A DNA stretch of 64,000 nt from Gnetum montanum. Its lineage: Eukaryota > Streptophyta > Gnetopsida > Gnetales > Gnetaceae. Where the stretch lies: contig MNCI01000864.1 of assembly GCA_015680685.1 (NCBI GenBank), positions 14,649 to 78,648 of the forward strand. Direction: 5' to 3'. The position numbers and the translations under genes were made by a program. Positions 47,061-60,179 of the stretch are shown here, one piece after another (position 1 is the first letter of the stretch; each line of letters opens with the position of its first letter). Below the pieces are notes generated by a model. That model did no database searches and was not told the origin of the DNA. It saw only the letters and a list, made by a program, of their open reading frames with translations.

Positions 47061-49394
47061 AAGAAAGGATATTATATTTCCCTCTCCATTGAGCATAAAG
47101 GTTTTGGGCCAAAAGTTCTAAGATATGGACTAGGTAAAAGTTTCCAATAAAATATTCAAAAATGTTTCAAAGTTTAAAAATGCCAAAAAAATTTCAAAAA
47201 TCCAAAGAATGTACATTTTATCCAGGCATCTCTAAAGGCTAGGTCTTGGTTACCCTCACTACCAACAAGATATACCATCAAGTCTTAGAATAACCTCACT
47301 ACTATCGTCGAATTATCTTTTAAATTATTTTAATGTCCAAAAATATCAACAATCTAAATGAAGTATATTTCAACGAGTCTTTTCTGAAGGCTAGCAATAG
47401 CCTCAGTACTAACAACCTCAACGGCCAAGACACACATATCATCAAAAGGCTATGTCTTGACTATGCCTCATCGCAACTTCACTAGACTTAATTACTTAGT
47501 GCCATGATCTTAGCTAAATCCATAACCTCACATAAACGTATGAATCAAAATCATGGGTAGGAAATTTATCCAACAACTCCTTTTCTCATGGGATGGGTCC
47601 CACTAAAGAACACTTTGCTATTGCAGGCAAATAGGGGCATCTAAAAGATTTGCAGCTCCCACTATGAAGTGAGCAAAATCAATCACAAAAATATAATTAT
47701 TTTATTCCAACAAACCAAGAGATAGAAAATGGTATAGACATGATTAAAATATTGTTTTTCATAAAAATAGGCTTGAAATGACAAAAATCCACCAAAATCT
47801 TGGCACAATAGTTAACATTGTAGAAAAATAACAAAATACCAAAAAGCAAAGAGGAAGAATAGAATATCCACAAAAAAATAGGATAGCTACATAAAAATAA
47901 TCTCTCTTACAGGATCCACAACAAAATAGGGCAATCATATGAAAAGAAAACTAAAATAATCTTTCTTATCAAATCTATAATAAAATAGGACAACTACATA
48001 AAAAGGAAAATAAATTAATCTTTCTATCCATAACAAAATAGGGCAATCATATGAAAAGAAAACTAAAATAATCTTTCTTATCAGATCTATAACAAAATAG
48101 GACAACTACATAAAAAGGAAAATAAATTAATCTTTCTTACTTATGCTAGCAAGCTCCTAAAATCTTCTTGGTGTCTTCCTTTTCTACCTAACACTCTTAA
48201 TAAGTTTTTACTTTGCTTAACCTATCATATCCAAAACCCTTTTACAAACTAAGATGAAATGTACCTAAGGCCACAACCTATTTATAAAGGGAAAATGGAA
48301 GAAATCAAGCTAAAATTGGTTTCAAAATGAAGAATAAATGGCAAAAAATATCTTTTAGAAAAATGCAAGAAAATACAGTTTTGAAAAAACGACGATAAAC
48401 CAAATGGTAAAAACATATGGTAGAGAACAAGTAGTGGAAGAAAATGCAATGCGAAGGCAGTGCATACAATATGCATAGCATGTATATATGTAATGCATAT
48501 ATATGTAATTTTCTATTTCCACTAACACTCTTAATGTTTAACACTCATAACACATGCATCGGGACCCTAAATCAAATTTTATTTGAACCTATGGGATCCT
48601 TATCAAGTGCTTTACCAAATCATTTGCTGACATCTTACCTAGGCTTCACTTATCATAGTCTCTTAGTTCAAATGCCAAAAATCTTATAATATTTTAGCAA
48701 ACTATAAAATGTAATATTTCAAGAATTGTAACTCCAATTTTGGTAAACCAAAAATTAAAACTAAAATTTTTGAACATTCCAGTAATATGAGCTTTTAAAT
48801 AGGACATCATCCTAAGCCACTTCCTTAACAAAGCTTATTTATAAAATATTTAATTATAATTAAAAGTAAACTTTGAGTCCTATTTTACTAACAAAAAGTA
48901 AAGTGGAATATGATGTTGATAAAGTTAGGATTCAAATTGCTCCATGAATAAAATATTATATAATCACATGTGAATAATAAAAATAAAAGATGTATAATTA
49001 GATGTGCATAATACAGCATGAATATGCATAACAAAATGTGCATAAAGAATAAAATATACATGGCCAAATACTTGTAAAAGCATAATAACTAATAAAAATA
49101 AAAAATTCCAAAAGTAATTAGATTTCAACATTTAAAATATACATAAAATATATGACTAACCTTAAACAGTGGTGAAATAAACCCTAACAAGCTTATTGCA
49201 TTCACTTATATAGGAAACTAATAACAACAACAACAATAGTAATAATTGGCTAATCTATTAAAATAAATCTAATAGCATTAAAGAATTAATCACATGAATT
49301 AATTAAATAATTAAATTTATACAAATTTCTAGGTTATCATAAGTAGATGAAAGAATACCTTGAGCACTAACATGAGAAATTAACTAAAGTCTAG
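47061..49394. other. AT-rich region without a gene, with tandem repeat
   Basis: No recognisable coding sequence. Contains the 112-bp tandem repeat at 47920-48143, a stretch alternating atatatgtaatgcatatatatg near 48480-48510, and Lys/Asn-codon-like AT runs. The open frames here are short and on both strands. Confidence 0.5.
47920..48143. repeat. 112-bp tandem repeat, two copies
   Basis: Copies start at 47920 and 48032 with AACAAAATAGGGCAATCATA. Each is built of two related halves (one with gaaaagaaaactaaaataatctttc, one with aaaaaggaaaataaattaatctttc). A further partial half precedes at about 47870. Confidence 0.85.
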
Positions 49395-49632
49395 GCAAAT
49401 GTATAAAGATTGATAACCAAGAACAAAAATCTATCTATAAATAACATGCATGCCATTAGGCATTACTCGACCATCAATATTGCCACTTAGAAGAATAAGA
49501 TCCTAAAGTACAAGAAACTCAAGAATCATTATAGGAACCAAGTTAGTATGCAAAAAGAGCTAATGAAAAAGAAATCTAATTGACCAAAGCAAAACTAAAC
49601 CAAACCCTCCAGCAACTCCAAGGTAATGCATG
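49395..49632 (+). pseudogene. Element F ORF3 fragment, left of element E
   Basis: Reads LKNHYRNQVSMQKELMKKK (frame with stops), matching ORF3 of A at about 10840-10900 (VNNHYKDQVGLQKEVNKK). It continues after element E at 63041 at the equivalent point of ORF3. The left limit is uncertain because similarity fades. Confidence 0.6.
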
Positions 49633-49637
49633 ACAAT
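49633..49637. repeat. Target site duplication of element E, left copy
   Basis: ACAAT, pairing with ACAAC at 63036-63040 (one C/T difference). Confidence 0.7.
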
Positions 49638-50585
49638 TGATGAGCAGCGAGATACCCCTATGCCCAACCATACGAATCACAAGCATTCACGCATAATTCG
49701 GTCAAATTTCATGGACTTTATCATTTCCAATGCACTAGTTCTTTAGGAAGTGAATCTAGCATTAAAGTCAATCATTGTCCTCCCAATTACACTTGTGATG
49801 TACATTGGTATGGTTAAGTGTAACTGAGGCATTTGATTTTTATCATTTTGTATTTTATATTGTGGGTGCTCAAAATGTAGATAAAAAAGAATTTAATTCA
49901 CTAATCTAAATGACTGATTAACTAATCATTTAACTAATCTTAACATAAGCATCCATTCCCACTTTCTGTACACGTCCTGAATCCATGTATCCACTACTAG
50001 GCGACCAAATGCTATGCTCCTGGACGTACCAAGTAATAACATTGCTGGGATTACCAAATGAATACATGTTATGCTCAAAGCGGTCATACTTATGTATTTA
50101 ATCTATCTAGCTTAATAATCTCATTAACTCAATTGCTGAAAAATATTTGTGAAATAATTGAGAATAATTAACAAATAATTGAAAACATTAAATGCATAAG
50201 TAAAATAGCTAATCTATCTAAAGTGTTGCAAGGTTTATCAAAAAGCTCATCTTTATTGTAGCACACATTATTGTGCTCAGGTACAACAATGCTTAAATAA
50301 AGATCTGTACACTCAATAACTCCTGTTGTAAGCACTTAGGAAAAAAAAAATTCTAACTTTTGAATGAAAAAAATGCAAGAGCTTCACTTCAATTGAAATC
50401 TAGACTCTTCCATAAATGCAACTAGTAGGCATGTATTTATGGGTGATAGATAGATATCATGTCAATGAGGCATCATCTACACAAGTTGAAATGCATTGAT
50501 GGGGCCTCATAGACAAGGCCTCGTCAATGCAGTTAACTACGTTGATGAGGCCTTGTCAATGCAACCAACCAACAACGACTTATCA
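49638..50585 (-). repeat. Element E 3' LTR
   Basis: On the + strand it starts TGATGAG and ends CTTATCA. Minus-strand order: TGATAAG; U3 with repeated GAGGCCTCATCAA-type palindromic units (50455-50580); TATA ATAAATACAT (50431-50440); R/U5 ending with AGGGGTATCTCGCTG and CTCATCA. Partner of 62101-63035. Confidence 0.9.
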
Positions 50586-50597
50586 TACCCCCACAAC
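50586..50597 (-). other. Element E polypurine tract
   Basis: Minus strand reads TTAGTTGTGGGGGTA into the LTR start TGATAAG; same motif as in B and C. Confidence 0.75.
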
Positions 50598-50783
50598 TAA
50601 ATGAAAACTCTTCCTTGATTTCTTTTACAAAATTGAAAAATTATGGGATTATTGATTACCTTTTATTTCAACAAAACATACTTGACTAACTTGACAAAAA
50701 ATGGAGTTCCCAGGTGTATAGATCAACACATTACAAAAATTATGATGTTCAGGACACAAAATTGGATACCATAACACAACTCA

Positions 50784-53656
50784 TCAAAAATTGGACAACA
50801 TGTTCCTTGATGATGTAAGGCTTGTTGGAGAAGATAAAATGATCTTAGGTGGTGGTGGTTCCTGAAGGTCCGAGGGACCTTCACCAACTTCACGCATTGG
50901 TGGTGGTTGAGTTTGTGGTTGTCCTACTATTGCTGCAACTTCAGGTGGGAGGTAGAAAGCATCCAGTAGTGGTTCCATTTTCTCCTCCTTACTCCTGGGA
51001 TCATGCACTATCCATGTAGCTTTCCTAATGTGGGTTGGAACGAGCACCTCCCAAGGACATGGGATCACTGGAAACAACTCCTTGACATTGACGAACCAAG
51101 CAATGAAATATTTACATTCAATGTTAAATGCTCACACTATGTTCTTCAGCTCCTGGGAGTCATTCATTTTTCTAGCTAGGTCCTCAATGATGAATCACTA
51201 ATTTTTGAATCACCCTTTGAGGACTTCAAGTTTAGCATTACCAATCTCAAGCTTTTGCTTAGTGTCCTTGTGGTGTTTGAACTTAGCCTTGATAACAAAT
51301 ACAAGCTAGCCACTTGCTTCTCCAAATTTGACCATGATCGTCTAGCTATCAACATTGCTAGGTTTATGTAATGAAGATTGGCCCACTCCATATACTCTAT
51401 CATCTCTTCGATCTACAACTCCTTCAAGCAAATCTCTGCTTTGTTGTAGACATCAATCCCATCAAGGATAGGCTACCACATTTTTCTTCCTTGCTATAGT
51501 TTCTAGAGGGCTTCATTTACCTTAGCCTTTGCCATCTAGATTTCTTTTTCATTAATTTCCTTGTGCAAGCCAACCTAGTCCCTGTAGTGATTTTTCACCC
51601 TCTCAAACTTGAGAGCTTCATTCTTCCATGCAGCAATTTCAATGGTAGAATTTTTTTGCAAGGTGTGTACCTCCTCCATTGACAAATTTCAATTCTCTAT
51701 GGCCAATTTTCTAAGTTCAATGTTGACTCTGGCAAGCTTCTCCTGCTGTTGATGAATGAACTCTTGCATTTGATCTCTTTGAGCATTAACATTTCATAGG
51801 CAATGATTTTATGTGGTTAGTGCTTCATTTTCTTAGCACATCTAATTCAAGTCCTTTTTAATTGAATGCATTTCATCTTCTGCCATGGATTGGCAATTAC
51901 TGCTTCCTCCTTAGCCTTTTGAAATTTTTCCTAAAGTTTTTGGATAGCTTCATCTCTTATCATTGTCAGGCTAAGAATTGTTTAATCTATAAGTCAGGTA
52001 TGAAGTTCAACAACCTCCATAGCCAAATGTTGATTTTGCTCTTGGGTCGTTTCTAGTTGCCCCTCCAAAATGATGCATTTTCCCCTTACATTTAGTAGCT
52101 TCGACTGGGTTATAGTTATGTTCTTCAAAAGATCAAAGATATCTGAAGTCAGTTACCCAGTTCCTTCTAGTCATTCCAACAATTGTTCATGCTGGGCTAT
52201 GTTGAATTTTCCACTAATCATGGTTGATAATGTTTGCACATCTTGGAGTGTAGATACATCTAGTATAGATGTCGCCAGTGCATTCAGTGCTTCAGCTACA
52301 TAGTCAGCTACTACTTTTTCCACTATCACCAAGACAGTTGCCTCTTCACCTTCCTCCAACCTCACCATGAAAGTGGTAGCATTCCCAAAGATTTTTGGGA
52401 ATATATGATGTGTTGCTAACAATACCATCACCTCCCAAGTGTTGAGATCCACCCTCAATGGTAGTTACATTCTTTGGGTAGAGAAAATGGAACCACCCCT
52501 CTCCATTTGACTAATTGTTCGATCCATCTCATTAAGGTGACTCTTTGCTGGCTGATACATAGATGGATCCACCCCACCTGTTCCTGCCTGCTACTCTTGT
52601 TTGCTTAAGAGCTGCTTTCAAATTTTTCATAGATGCTCATGGACTACACAAGCCTCTGGTGTTGTCTCCTAAGTGGGTGGTGGTGGCAGCAACTCCTCTT
52701 CTTGGATGGTTGCTAGCATTTTTCCCTTCATGATTTCTGCCCATGAGGCCAAGGGAGTATGCCTGAGAGTGTTATTTGAATAGCGAACAATACCTACCCT
52801 CTTGTAAATTTTTCTTATAAAGCATGGAAAGGGTAGGGTCCTCCTTCCATGTTTGTTCTCCTTGAAATGCTTCTCGATCTCCAAATAAATTAGTTGTGGA
52901 AGGTTAATAGGATATTTCCTGCCTAGAGCGATGCATGCATGAGTGAAGAAGGCAATCACCTTACTTGGCCTCACTATTGGATTGAGGTAATAGGCTACAA
53001 TCTTAAAATAAATTCACTCTACCTATGTGAGTGCACCATACTCCTTATGGTCCACCCCATAGCATCGCTGGGTCCACTCTCTTTTTACCTTAGGATCACC
53101 TTTTATTGATATTTTTGTCAACTATGTTCCGATGTCAAGAAACCTAGGGCCTATGCGATGGCCTTTGCCGAGTAGGACACTTGAATGTCCTTGATATTTA
53201 CAATGGATCATGTTCTTCAGCTATTCTAGAAAAGATAGGTCTCTCCCATGTACACTTCCCACAGGTCGTGATGATTGGCCACATGAGAGAGGTTTGCAAT
53301 TGTGTTCTAACATCCTCTATAGCTTTTTCCAAGAATGGCTAAAAGTTTATCTCTTGAAGAATTGATTTTTGGATCTCTCAATACTTGATGATATCTATGT
53401 ATGCTTGAGTCAGAGTGACCTCAAGCCTTAGCACAGGTCTAGGCACTTCTCCTCATTGAGATTGTTCTATAGGCACTTCTTCTTCTAGAATTTGTCAAAC
53501 AGATTCCACTTCAAGCTTCTCACAAATAGGTCCTATTGCATGGGTCACCTCTTGTTGTTCTTGCCCTTGTTCTTGCTAGCCCCTTCCAACTCTAGGTCAT
53601 TTCTCCAATGGTTGTGAGGGTTCTCCTTCCTACAGGTGCTTTTGTTTAGGTGTCAT
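50784..53656 (-). pseudogene. Element E ORF3: long charged coiled-coil protein of unknown function
   Basis: Full-length homologue of A ORF3, about 957 codons. The ATG (53656-53654) directly follows the putative splice acceptor and is in frame with the rest. Conserved blocks with A: THAIGP; VTLTQA; RPSKV; LIYLEIEKHFKENKHGRRTL; PLASWAEIMKGK; and the C-terminal PWEVL with HDPRSKEEKMEPLL and GQPQ. The middle is rich in Gln, Glu, Lys and Leu in heptad-like spacing. About 25 stops, mostly at Gln and Trp codons, and several frame changes. No signal peptide or membrane helix is seen. By eye the block around the YLEI motif is about 70-75 percent identical to A. Confidence 0.75.
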
Positions 53657-53964
53657 CTGCAATCACAATAGAACCATGGATTAGCAATCATTGTGTAACC
53701 TTAAAAAAATTAGGATACTTTAACTCTTGAGGGTAGTTACACTTAGCTAAGTTGTGATTATGGTTGATTTAATTAACTTAATTATTATTTCTATTTATGC
53801 CTTATCATTGATAAATCATCCCTAAGGTTGTTGGAAGGGTTAACTTGGAAAAAGTTGATGTTTATATATGATTAAAGTTACTAACCCTTAGGGGAGTTAG
53901 AAAAAATTTTCAAAAATTGCATCGAAAACCTTAGGGTTTGTGGCCCCCACAATATATTTCTTAC
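53657..53964 (-). other. Putative 5'-UTR intron of ORF3 (element E)
   Basis: Minus strand: donor CAGAG|GTAAGAAA at 53965/53964 (near-perfect plant consensus), branch-like TTGCTAAT near 53681, acceptor ATTGCAG at 53657 immediately before the ATG. Matches the signals at 8547-8753 in element A although the length differs (308 against 207 nt). Confidence 0.55.
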
Positions 53965-54108
53965 CTCTGATAAGTGTAGGATCAAAAAAAAGAATGATTT
54001 GGATAAACGATTTGAAAGTTATGGACTCTGTAAGGTTTTGGGCTCTAAAAAATTGTAAAAATTTCATGTGTTATGAGCAAATGACAAAAAATTCCAAAGT
54101 GTCCAATA

Positions 54109-54220
54109 GTATATATAGTATTTTTGTATTACATCGATGAGGCTTCAACAACGGGGCCTCATCAATGGGATCAACTGCATCAATGAGGCCTCAACAACGT
54201 AGTTGTTGACCACTATTGAC
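54109..54220 (-). promoter_or_regulatory. Internal U3-like array and TATA box upstream of ORF3 (element E)
   Basis: Three GAGGCCTCATYRA / GAAGCCTCATC units (54131-54220), the same unit as in the U3 of the E LTRs, followed on the minus strand by TACTATATATAC (54109-54120). Position and the sequence after the TATA (ttttttgtcatttgctcataacacatg) correspond to 8304-8440 in element A. Confidence 0.55.
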
Positions 54221-55847
54221 TTTAATTGACTTTGGTCAAACTTTCAAAATACAAGGAATTTTTCGATGAAATTGGGGTCAAATGAAAGCTTAGAAGACTA
54301 AGAATAGCATGAAATCATGAGAAGAGGGCATTGAAGTTCATAAATTTGGAAAAATGGAGAAAAAATTATTTAATGGATGAATGCAATAAAAGATTAAGGA
54401 GTACTGATTACACAATGGAAAATACAAAATATAAGATTGTAATGATGTCAAAGGTAAGGAACATTAACTAATCAAGCCAAAAGCTATGTAAGTGAATCCT
54501 TCCCATAGTAGGCTCATGCCCTTTTTGCCCTTGCATAACCTCAACTAAGGAGTCTGTGGGCCCAATAGTCAATTTAATGATCATAACAAGTTAAGGATCA
54601 ACCCAAAAGAATCAACTCAAGAATCCCAATATGTTAGACTAAGACATAAAGAATAACATAGGACTTGGTAGTGAGGTGAGTTATGACAGCATGGATGGAT
54701 GATAGAAAAGGTGGAATGGAGTTCCAAATTAAGTTCATAAGAAGTCCCTTGTAGAATTTTGGTTAAAATGACCTGATAAGTTCCATTCTCAGTCTAGACC
54801 AAAACCATCTACTTTCATTGACTTTGCATCGCCACTCTAAGACTGATCCATCCTCTCAAGACACAAGAATGTCCTCACAAGACAACAACAATTCCACAAA
54901 GAGGAGAGAGGAGTAGGAAGTGAGAGAGAGAGGGCCTTAGTTAGAGGGGACCTTTAGGCATGGGTGTATGTCTTTTAAGTCCCATAACTAGTGCTTGTAG
55001 CCCTTTTATTTGTCCAAGGGGTGTGCTTTAACTTCCCATTGTTTTCTTCTTCTTTTTTCTATTTTTTTGAAATGGGAATCACACCATGTGAGGAGTTATT
55101 CATGTCGAAGTGATGTGCTCTAAATTCCCATTGTTTTCTTGTTCTTTTTTTTTTTTATGATGGCAACCACACCATGCAATGACGTTATTTGTCTTCTTAT
55201 CATTGGTGGTATGGAACAATGAGATGTCCACGAAAAAAACTCAAGCACTCAAGCAAGAAGAAGAGTACAAAGAGTATTGAATCCCCTTGAAGTCACACCC
55301 TTTACAAACCTTTAGATCCTTCTTAATTCTGAAACTACCAAGGTCACTGATTGATTAAAAGTTTCATTAATGAAAAAGGGACCTCAAATTCCAAAAACAA
55401 AAAAAAACCATAGAGTTCTATGGATGGGTGGATGATGTGGACTCACTACCTATCCAATGAAAAATAAACCATGTCAAAGTCATCAGACATCAGAATTCAA
55501 AAATAGACACCAAACATTGACAATCACACATTAAGAACAAACCATCATTAGTAAATACCACAAAAGCATTGTGTCCTATGACAATAAAGTAGATTTATTA
55601 ACAAAAATGATAAAATATCACACTTAATCAAAAGAAACACAATAAAAAAAATAAAGTAAAATATATATAAGAAAATGTAAAATAATTAAGAAAATTTAAA
55701 TGTACTAAAAATGGTATAACATTAAAAAAATTTGAAAAATCAAAAATAAAAAATGTGAAAAATAAAAAGGGTAGAAAAATTGAGAGGTCATGATGATGGT
55801 TAGCATGGATGGCCATCTCCCCCATGACTGAGTTGGAACAAGGAGAT
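54221..55847 (-). other. Element E non-coding spacer
   Basis: Reverse-orientation homologue of the A, B and C spacers: GTCATGGGGGAGATGGC right after integrase (near 55811-55830), the catccatccataga block near 55420, acttgcacc / gggacctttaggcatggg near 54950. No credible ORF. Confidence 0.75.
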
Positions 55848-58800
55848 CTAAAAAATAGAATGTGGATGTTTATCAAATAAGGCGGTATTTACATTGGCCA
55901 ATCTTGGTTCTAGGAAAGGTTTAATTTGTTGGATATTAACCAACTGCTTTTTATTTGGGTTGTCAAGTTTGTAAATTATCATGGCCTCAGAGGGAAAGGT
56001 TTGATCAATTATATAAGATCCCTCCCACAATGTTTGAGATTTTTCCTTTTGAGGTACATGTGTGGGGTTCTAGTAGAGGACCTTATCTTCTAGTTGAAAC
56101 CTTACTTTCCTAATTCTAAGGTCATCATGTTGTTTGCTGAATGCCTTATTCACCTCATTCAAAGATAGGGCCACTAAGAAATTTTCTTCTAGCATGTTCA
56201 GATTAATCACTCTTTCCTTTTGTGCTGAACTTAGGTCAAGGTTTAGATCATAAGCCGTTGAGAGTGTACGGAGCTCAGATTGAATTGGAAGTGTTGGAAG
56301 TTTCTCATATGCTAACTTGTAGGGAAAATATCCAATAGGAAGTTTCCAAGTTCATCGTTAAGCCCAGAGAGCATCATTAAGTTTTGTGCTCCAATCCTTC
56401 CTATATTTGCTAATGGTTTGCATTAATATTTTTGTAATCTCCTAGTTGGTTACCCCTGCTTAACCATTGGCTTGGTGTGGTAAAGTGTTGTTAATTTATG
56501 TTCTACCCCCAAGCATTACATTAATTTTCTAAATGTGGCACCTATGAAATGAGTTCCATTATCAGAAATTAGTGAACACAACATCCCAAACCTATTTATA
56601 ATATGTTTTTGTATAAATCTAGTGGTAGTGGATGATGTGCAATCTGTAACGGCTACCGCTTCAGCCCATTTTGTGCAATAGTTAACTGCTACTATAATAT
56701 ACGCTTTCTCGTTAGACATGGGTATGATGGGACCCATGAAGTCAACACCCCATATGTTAAAAGGTTCTAGTGGTTGAATCCACTGTTGAGGACCTTCCAT
56801 ATGAGTGGTCATCCCCCCATCATGTTGACAACATTCACAAGACTTGACAAACTAGTGGGCATCCCTAAAGATTATGGCCAATAGTATCCTGCCATCAGGA
56901 TTTTTATGGTCATGCATCTCCCTACATAGTGGCCTCCGCAAGGTCCTTCATGGCATCCTGGAGAACATGTAGTTGATCTTCATTAGGGACACACCAACGG
57001 ATCATGCCATTGGCACATAACTTGTAAAGGTGTCCATTAATTTCCATGAAGTATTTGACCCCATGAAGAAATTGTTGCTTTTTCCTAAAATTCAAGTCTT
57101 GTGGCATCTCTTGAGTGATAAGATATGTGAGAATGCTATTATACCATACTACTTTTTTAGCCATTTATTCATTTATTTCTCTAGTAAAGAGGAGTTCCTC
57201 TAAAAATTGATAAGAGAGTGGGCTCTCCTTCTCTTTGTTATCCCATCTTAAGTGAGAAAGATGGTCAATGGCCACATTGGTCCCTTTCAATCTACCATAG
57301 TAAGATCAAATTCCTTCAAGATCACAAGCCATCGTATAACACAAGGGCTCACCATTAGCTTATTAATAAGGAAGCGAATTGCATTATGGTCCATATGTAC
57401 AAATACTTTGTAACCTAGCACATAATGTCTAAACTTTTCTAGTGCATACACCACTACCATTAATTCTCTTTCCATGGTGGTGTAATTTAACTATGCCCCC
57501 ACAACGCTTCGACTTGCATAGTGGATATGATATGGACATTTCCTATCATCCATCTGCATGAGCACAACTCCCAAAGCATAGTTAGATTCATATGTCATGA
57601 TATGGAATGGTTTAGACCAATCTAGTGCTCATAGGATTGGTGTTTCTATGAGTTTTTCTTTTAATTTTTGGAATGTTTTTTCACATTCCTTGTTCCAAAT
57701 GCATAGTGCATCTTTCTTTGTAAGTTCCACTAATGGTTTTGCAATCCTAGAGAAATTCTCAATAAAGCTTCAGTAGTAACCAATGTGTCCAAGGAATGAC
57801 CAAACATCTTTGATGGTCTCTAGTTGGTGTGTTATTCCTTGGATGACCCTTATCTTTTCTAGGTCTACCTCAATCCCTTTCTATAAAATTTGGAGCCCTA
57901 GCACAATTCTTTCTTGGATCATGAGATGGCTCTTTTGCCAATTGAGCCATAGGTTTGTCTCAACACATCTCTTCAGTACTTGCTCAAGTTGGTCCAAGGC
58001 TTGCTCAAATGTAGCTTTGTAGGTGGAGAAGTTGTCCATGAAAACTTTAACACCACTACCGATTTTTTATTGAAAGATACTAAGGACCAAGCATTGAAAT
58101 GTTGCAGCGGCATTACATAGGCCAAATGGCATCTTACAGTATGCAAAAGTCCCCAAGGGACTCATGAATGTTGTCTTGGCTTGGTCTTCTGGCGTAATTT
58201 GGATTTGGTTATAGCCACTATAATCATCCAAGAAACTATAATAACAATGCCTAGATATGGTGTCTAATACTTAATCCATGAATGGCAAAGGAAAGTGATC
58301 CTTAAATGTTGCCATATTTAACAACCTAAAGTCAATGCAAACCCATCATTTACCATCCTTCTTTGGTAAAATTATGAGTGGGCTAACCCACTCACTATTT
58401 GTGATTGGATAAATAAACCCTACCTCAAGGAGTTGCTCTATTTCCTCCTTAATGAACTGCTTCAATTTGGGGTTTAGCTACCTCTGTGGCTGCCTTCTAG
58501 GCTTCATGGCTAGGTTGGTGTAGATACAATGCTGGCATATCCTTGGATTGATTCCTATTAGCTCTAGATATGACCAAGCAAAGGTTGTTGACCATTTATT
58601 TACCACTTTCAACAACTTTTCTTTTTGTTCAGGAGCAAGTTCGGCATTGATGATAAATGGTTTACCATTCTTTAAAAATGCATACTCCATTTCGACTGGT
58701 AAATTTTTTAGTTCTAAGGGCTCTTACTTGAAGTGATCAAGGATCTCCCACTCTCCCCAACAATTATCATAATCTTCATTAGAGAGTTGGGAATGGACTT

Positions 58801-60179
58801 GTTCAAATTTCTCTATGCCTTCTACATATGCACAAGTTAAACTCTCAGTTGGCTTCATGCATATTGTGCTACTATCTGAATCAGCTATCAACCATTGTAT
58901 GCCCTCCTGCTTTGTGGCTACTACGTACAAACACTGTTGAATATTAACTTCTTGCACACACTGATTGCATGCCTTAATGTATGTGCTTTTGATGGACCAA
59001 ATCTTTTGCACACAATTACACCCATTGTTGTTGTACGTGATGCATGGAATACACTTCTTCTTAATTTTTCCTAACTCATTCTCCTTAGATATTTCGAGAG
59101 ACAGGTCCCTTATACCCATTTTCACATCGACCATGCTTAACCAAGCCCTTCCCATGATGATGGGGAAGTCACTTTTGCAGTTGTCCACCTTGATTACCAG
59201 AAAATTAGCAAGATAGGACCACATGCAAACTATGGTCACAATGTCCTTTACTAATCCCAAAGGAACTATAATCAACTGATCTACTAATTCTAAATGGATT
59301 TTGCTCTTCTTAAGAGGTGGTAGGTTCTAGGCTTTATACATATCATGGGAGATGAGGTTAACTCCGAAACCAGGATTAAGAAGAGCCTTGCATGGCTCTT
59401 ATCTAGCAATCTATAGAAAGATGAGCAAACTTCCTAGATCAGATCTTTTTGTAGGAAGGTTTTCAACTTTGATCTAGTTAGAAACATCATGAGTTCGCAT
59501 TATAGTGCAGATCCTAGGTGGCACTTGGTTTGAAGGGTGCTCAAAGGTATTTGATGTAGAGGATGAGGGTACTAGAGATGTGGGGTGATCAACTAGACTA
59601 GGTTGTGAGGGCTACAGAGGACTGCTAGGCTAGAAGAAAGGTTGTTTCCTTGATCAATTATCTAGATCACTTGGTTGAAAAATAGGTTGTGAGTGTATAG
59701 CCCTTGTAGCATTTCATTGCTACGACTATGGAGGAATTTCACCTTGCATGGATGGAGCAAGATGTAACTGAGTTGAAGGTGGAGGTGTAGGTGCAAAGGG
59801 ATGTGGAGGATGATAAAGATACTAATATGGGTTTTCCCCTTGAGTAGATGATGAATGTGTTCGGTGGTACTCTGGAGGGTAATAGTGATGTTGAGATGCA
59901 TGATTTGCTGAACTTCTAGGGGAGATAGGTTGTTGAACATAGTACCCATATGGATCTAGTTGCCTATAAGGGTACTATTGCATTAGAGGTATCATTCCCC
60001 ACAATTTTGGTTGGTACCACTATTGGTACTGTTCATAAGGTTGTGGAGGAGTTCCACTTAGGTAGTATGCTTGTTGTTGCTGGTGGAACTATCTTGGACT
60101 GCCTTGAGGGTAAGGTAATCGTCTTGGAGCTTTCCTATGTGCTAGGCAGGGGTTTAATGCATACACTCTAAATTCTTAT
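55848..60179 (-). pseudogene. pol: Element E linker and pol pseudogene: PR-RT-RNase H-INT
   Basis: Minus strand. Starts with a Gln/Tyr/Pro-rich linker after the gag zinc knuckle (to about 59600). Protease near 59370: catalytic Asp replaced (NPGF for DSGS), NLISHDMYKA kept. RT at about 58450-57990: VFMDNFSTY, with Asn (AAC, 58033-58031) for the second catalytic Asp. RNase H at about 57600-57290 (ERELMVVVYALEKFRHYVLG, MDHNAI). Integrase at about 56990-55848: WGVDFMGPI and ISDNGTHF intact, but the Glu of the triad is Gly (56456-56454). Ends with the usual C-terminal block at 55848. Long open stretches remain (58724-59275), so decay is moderate. Confidence 0.86.
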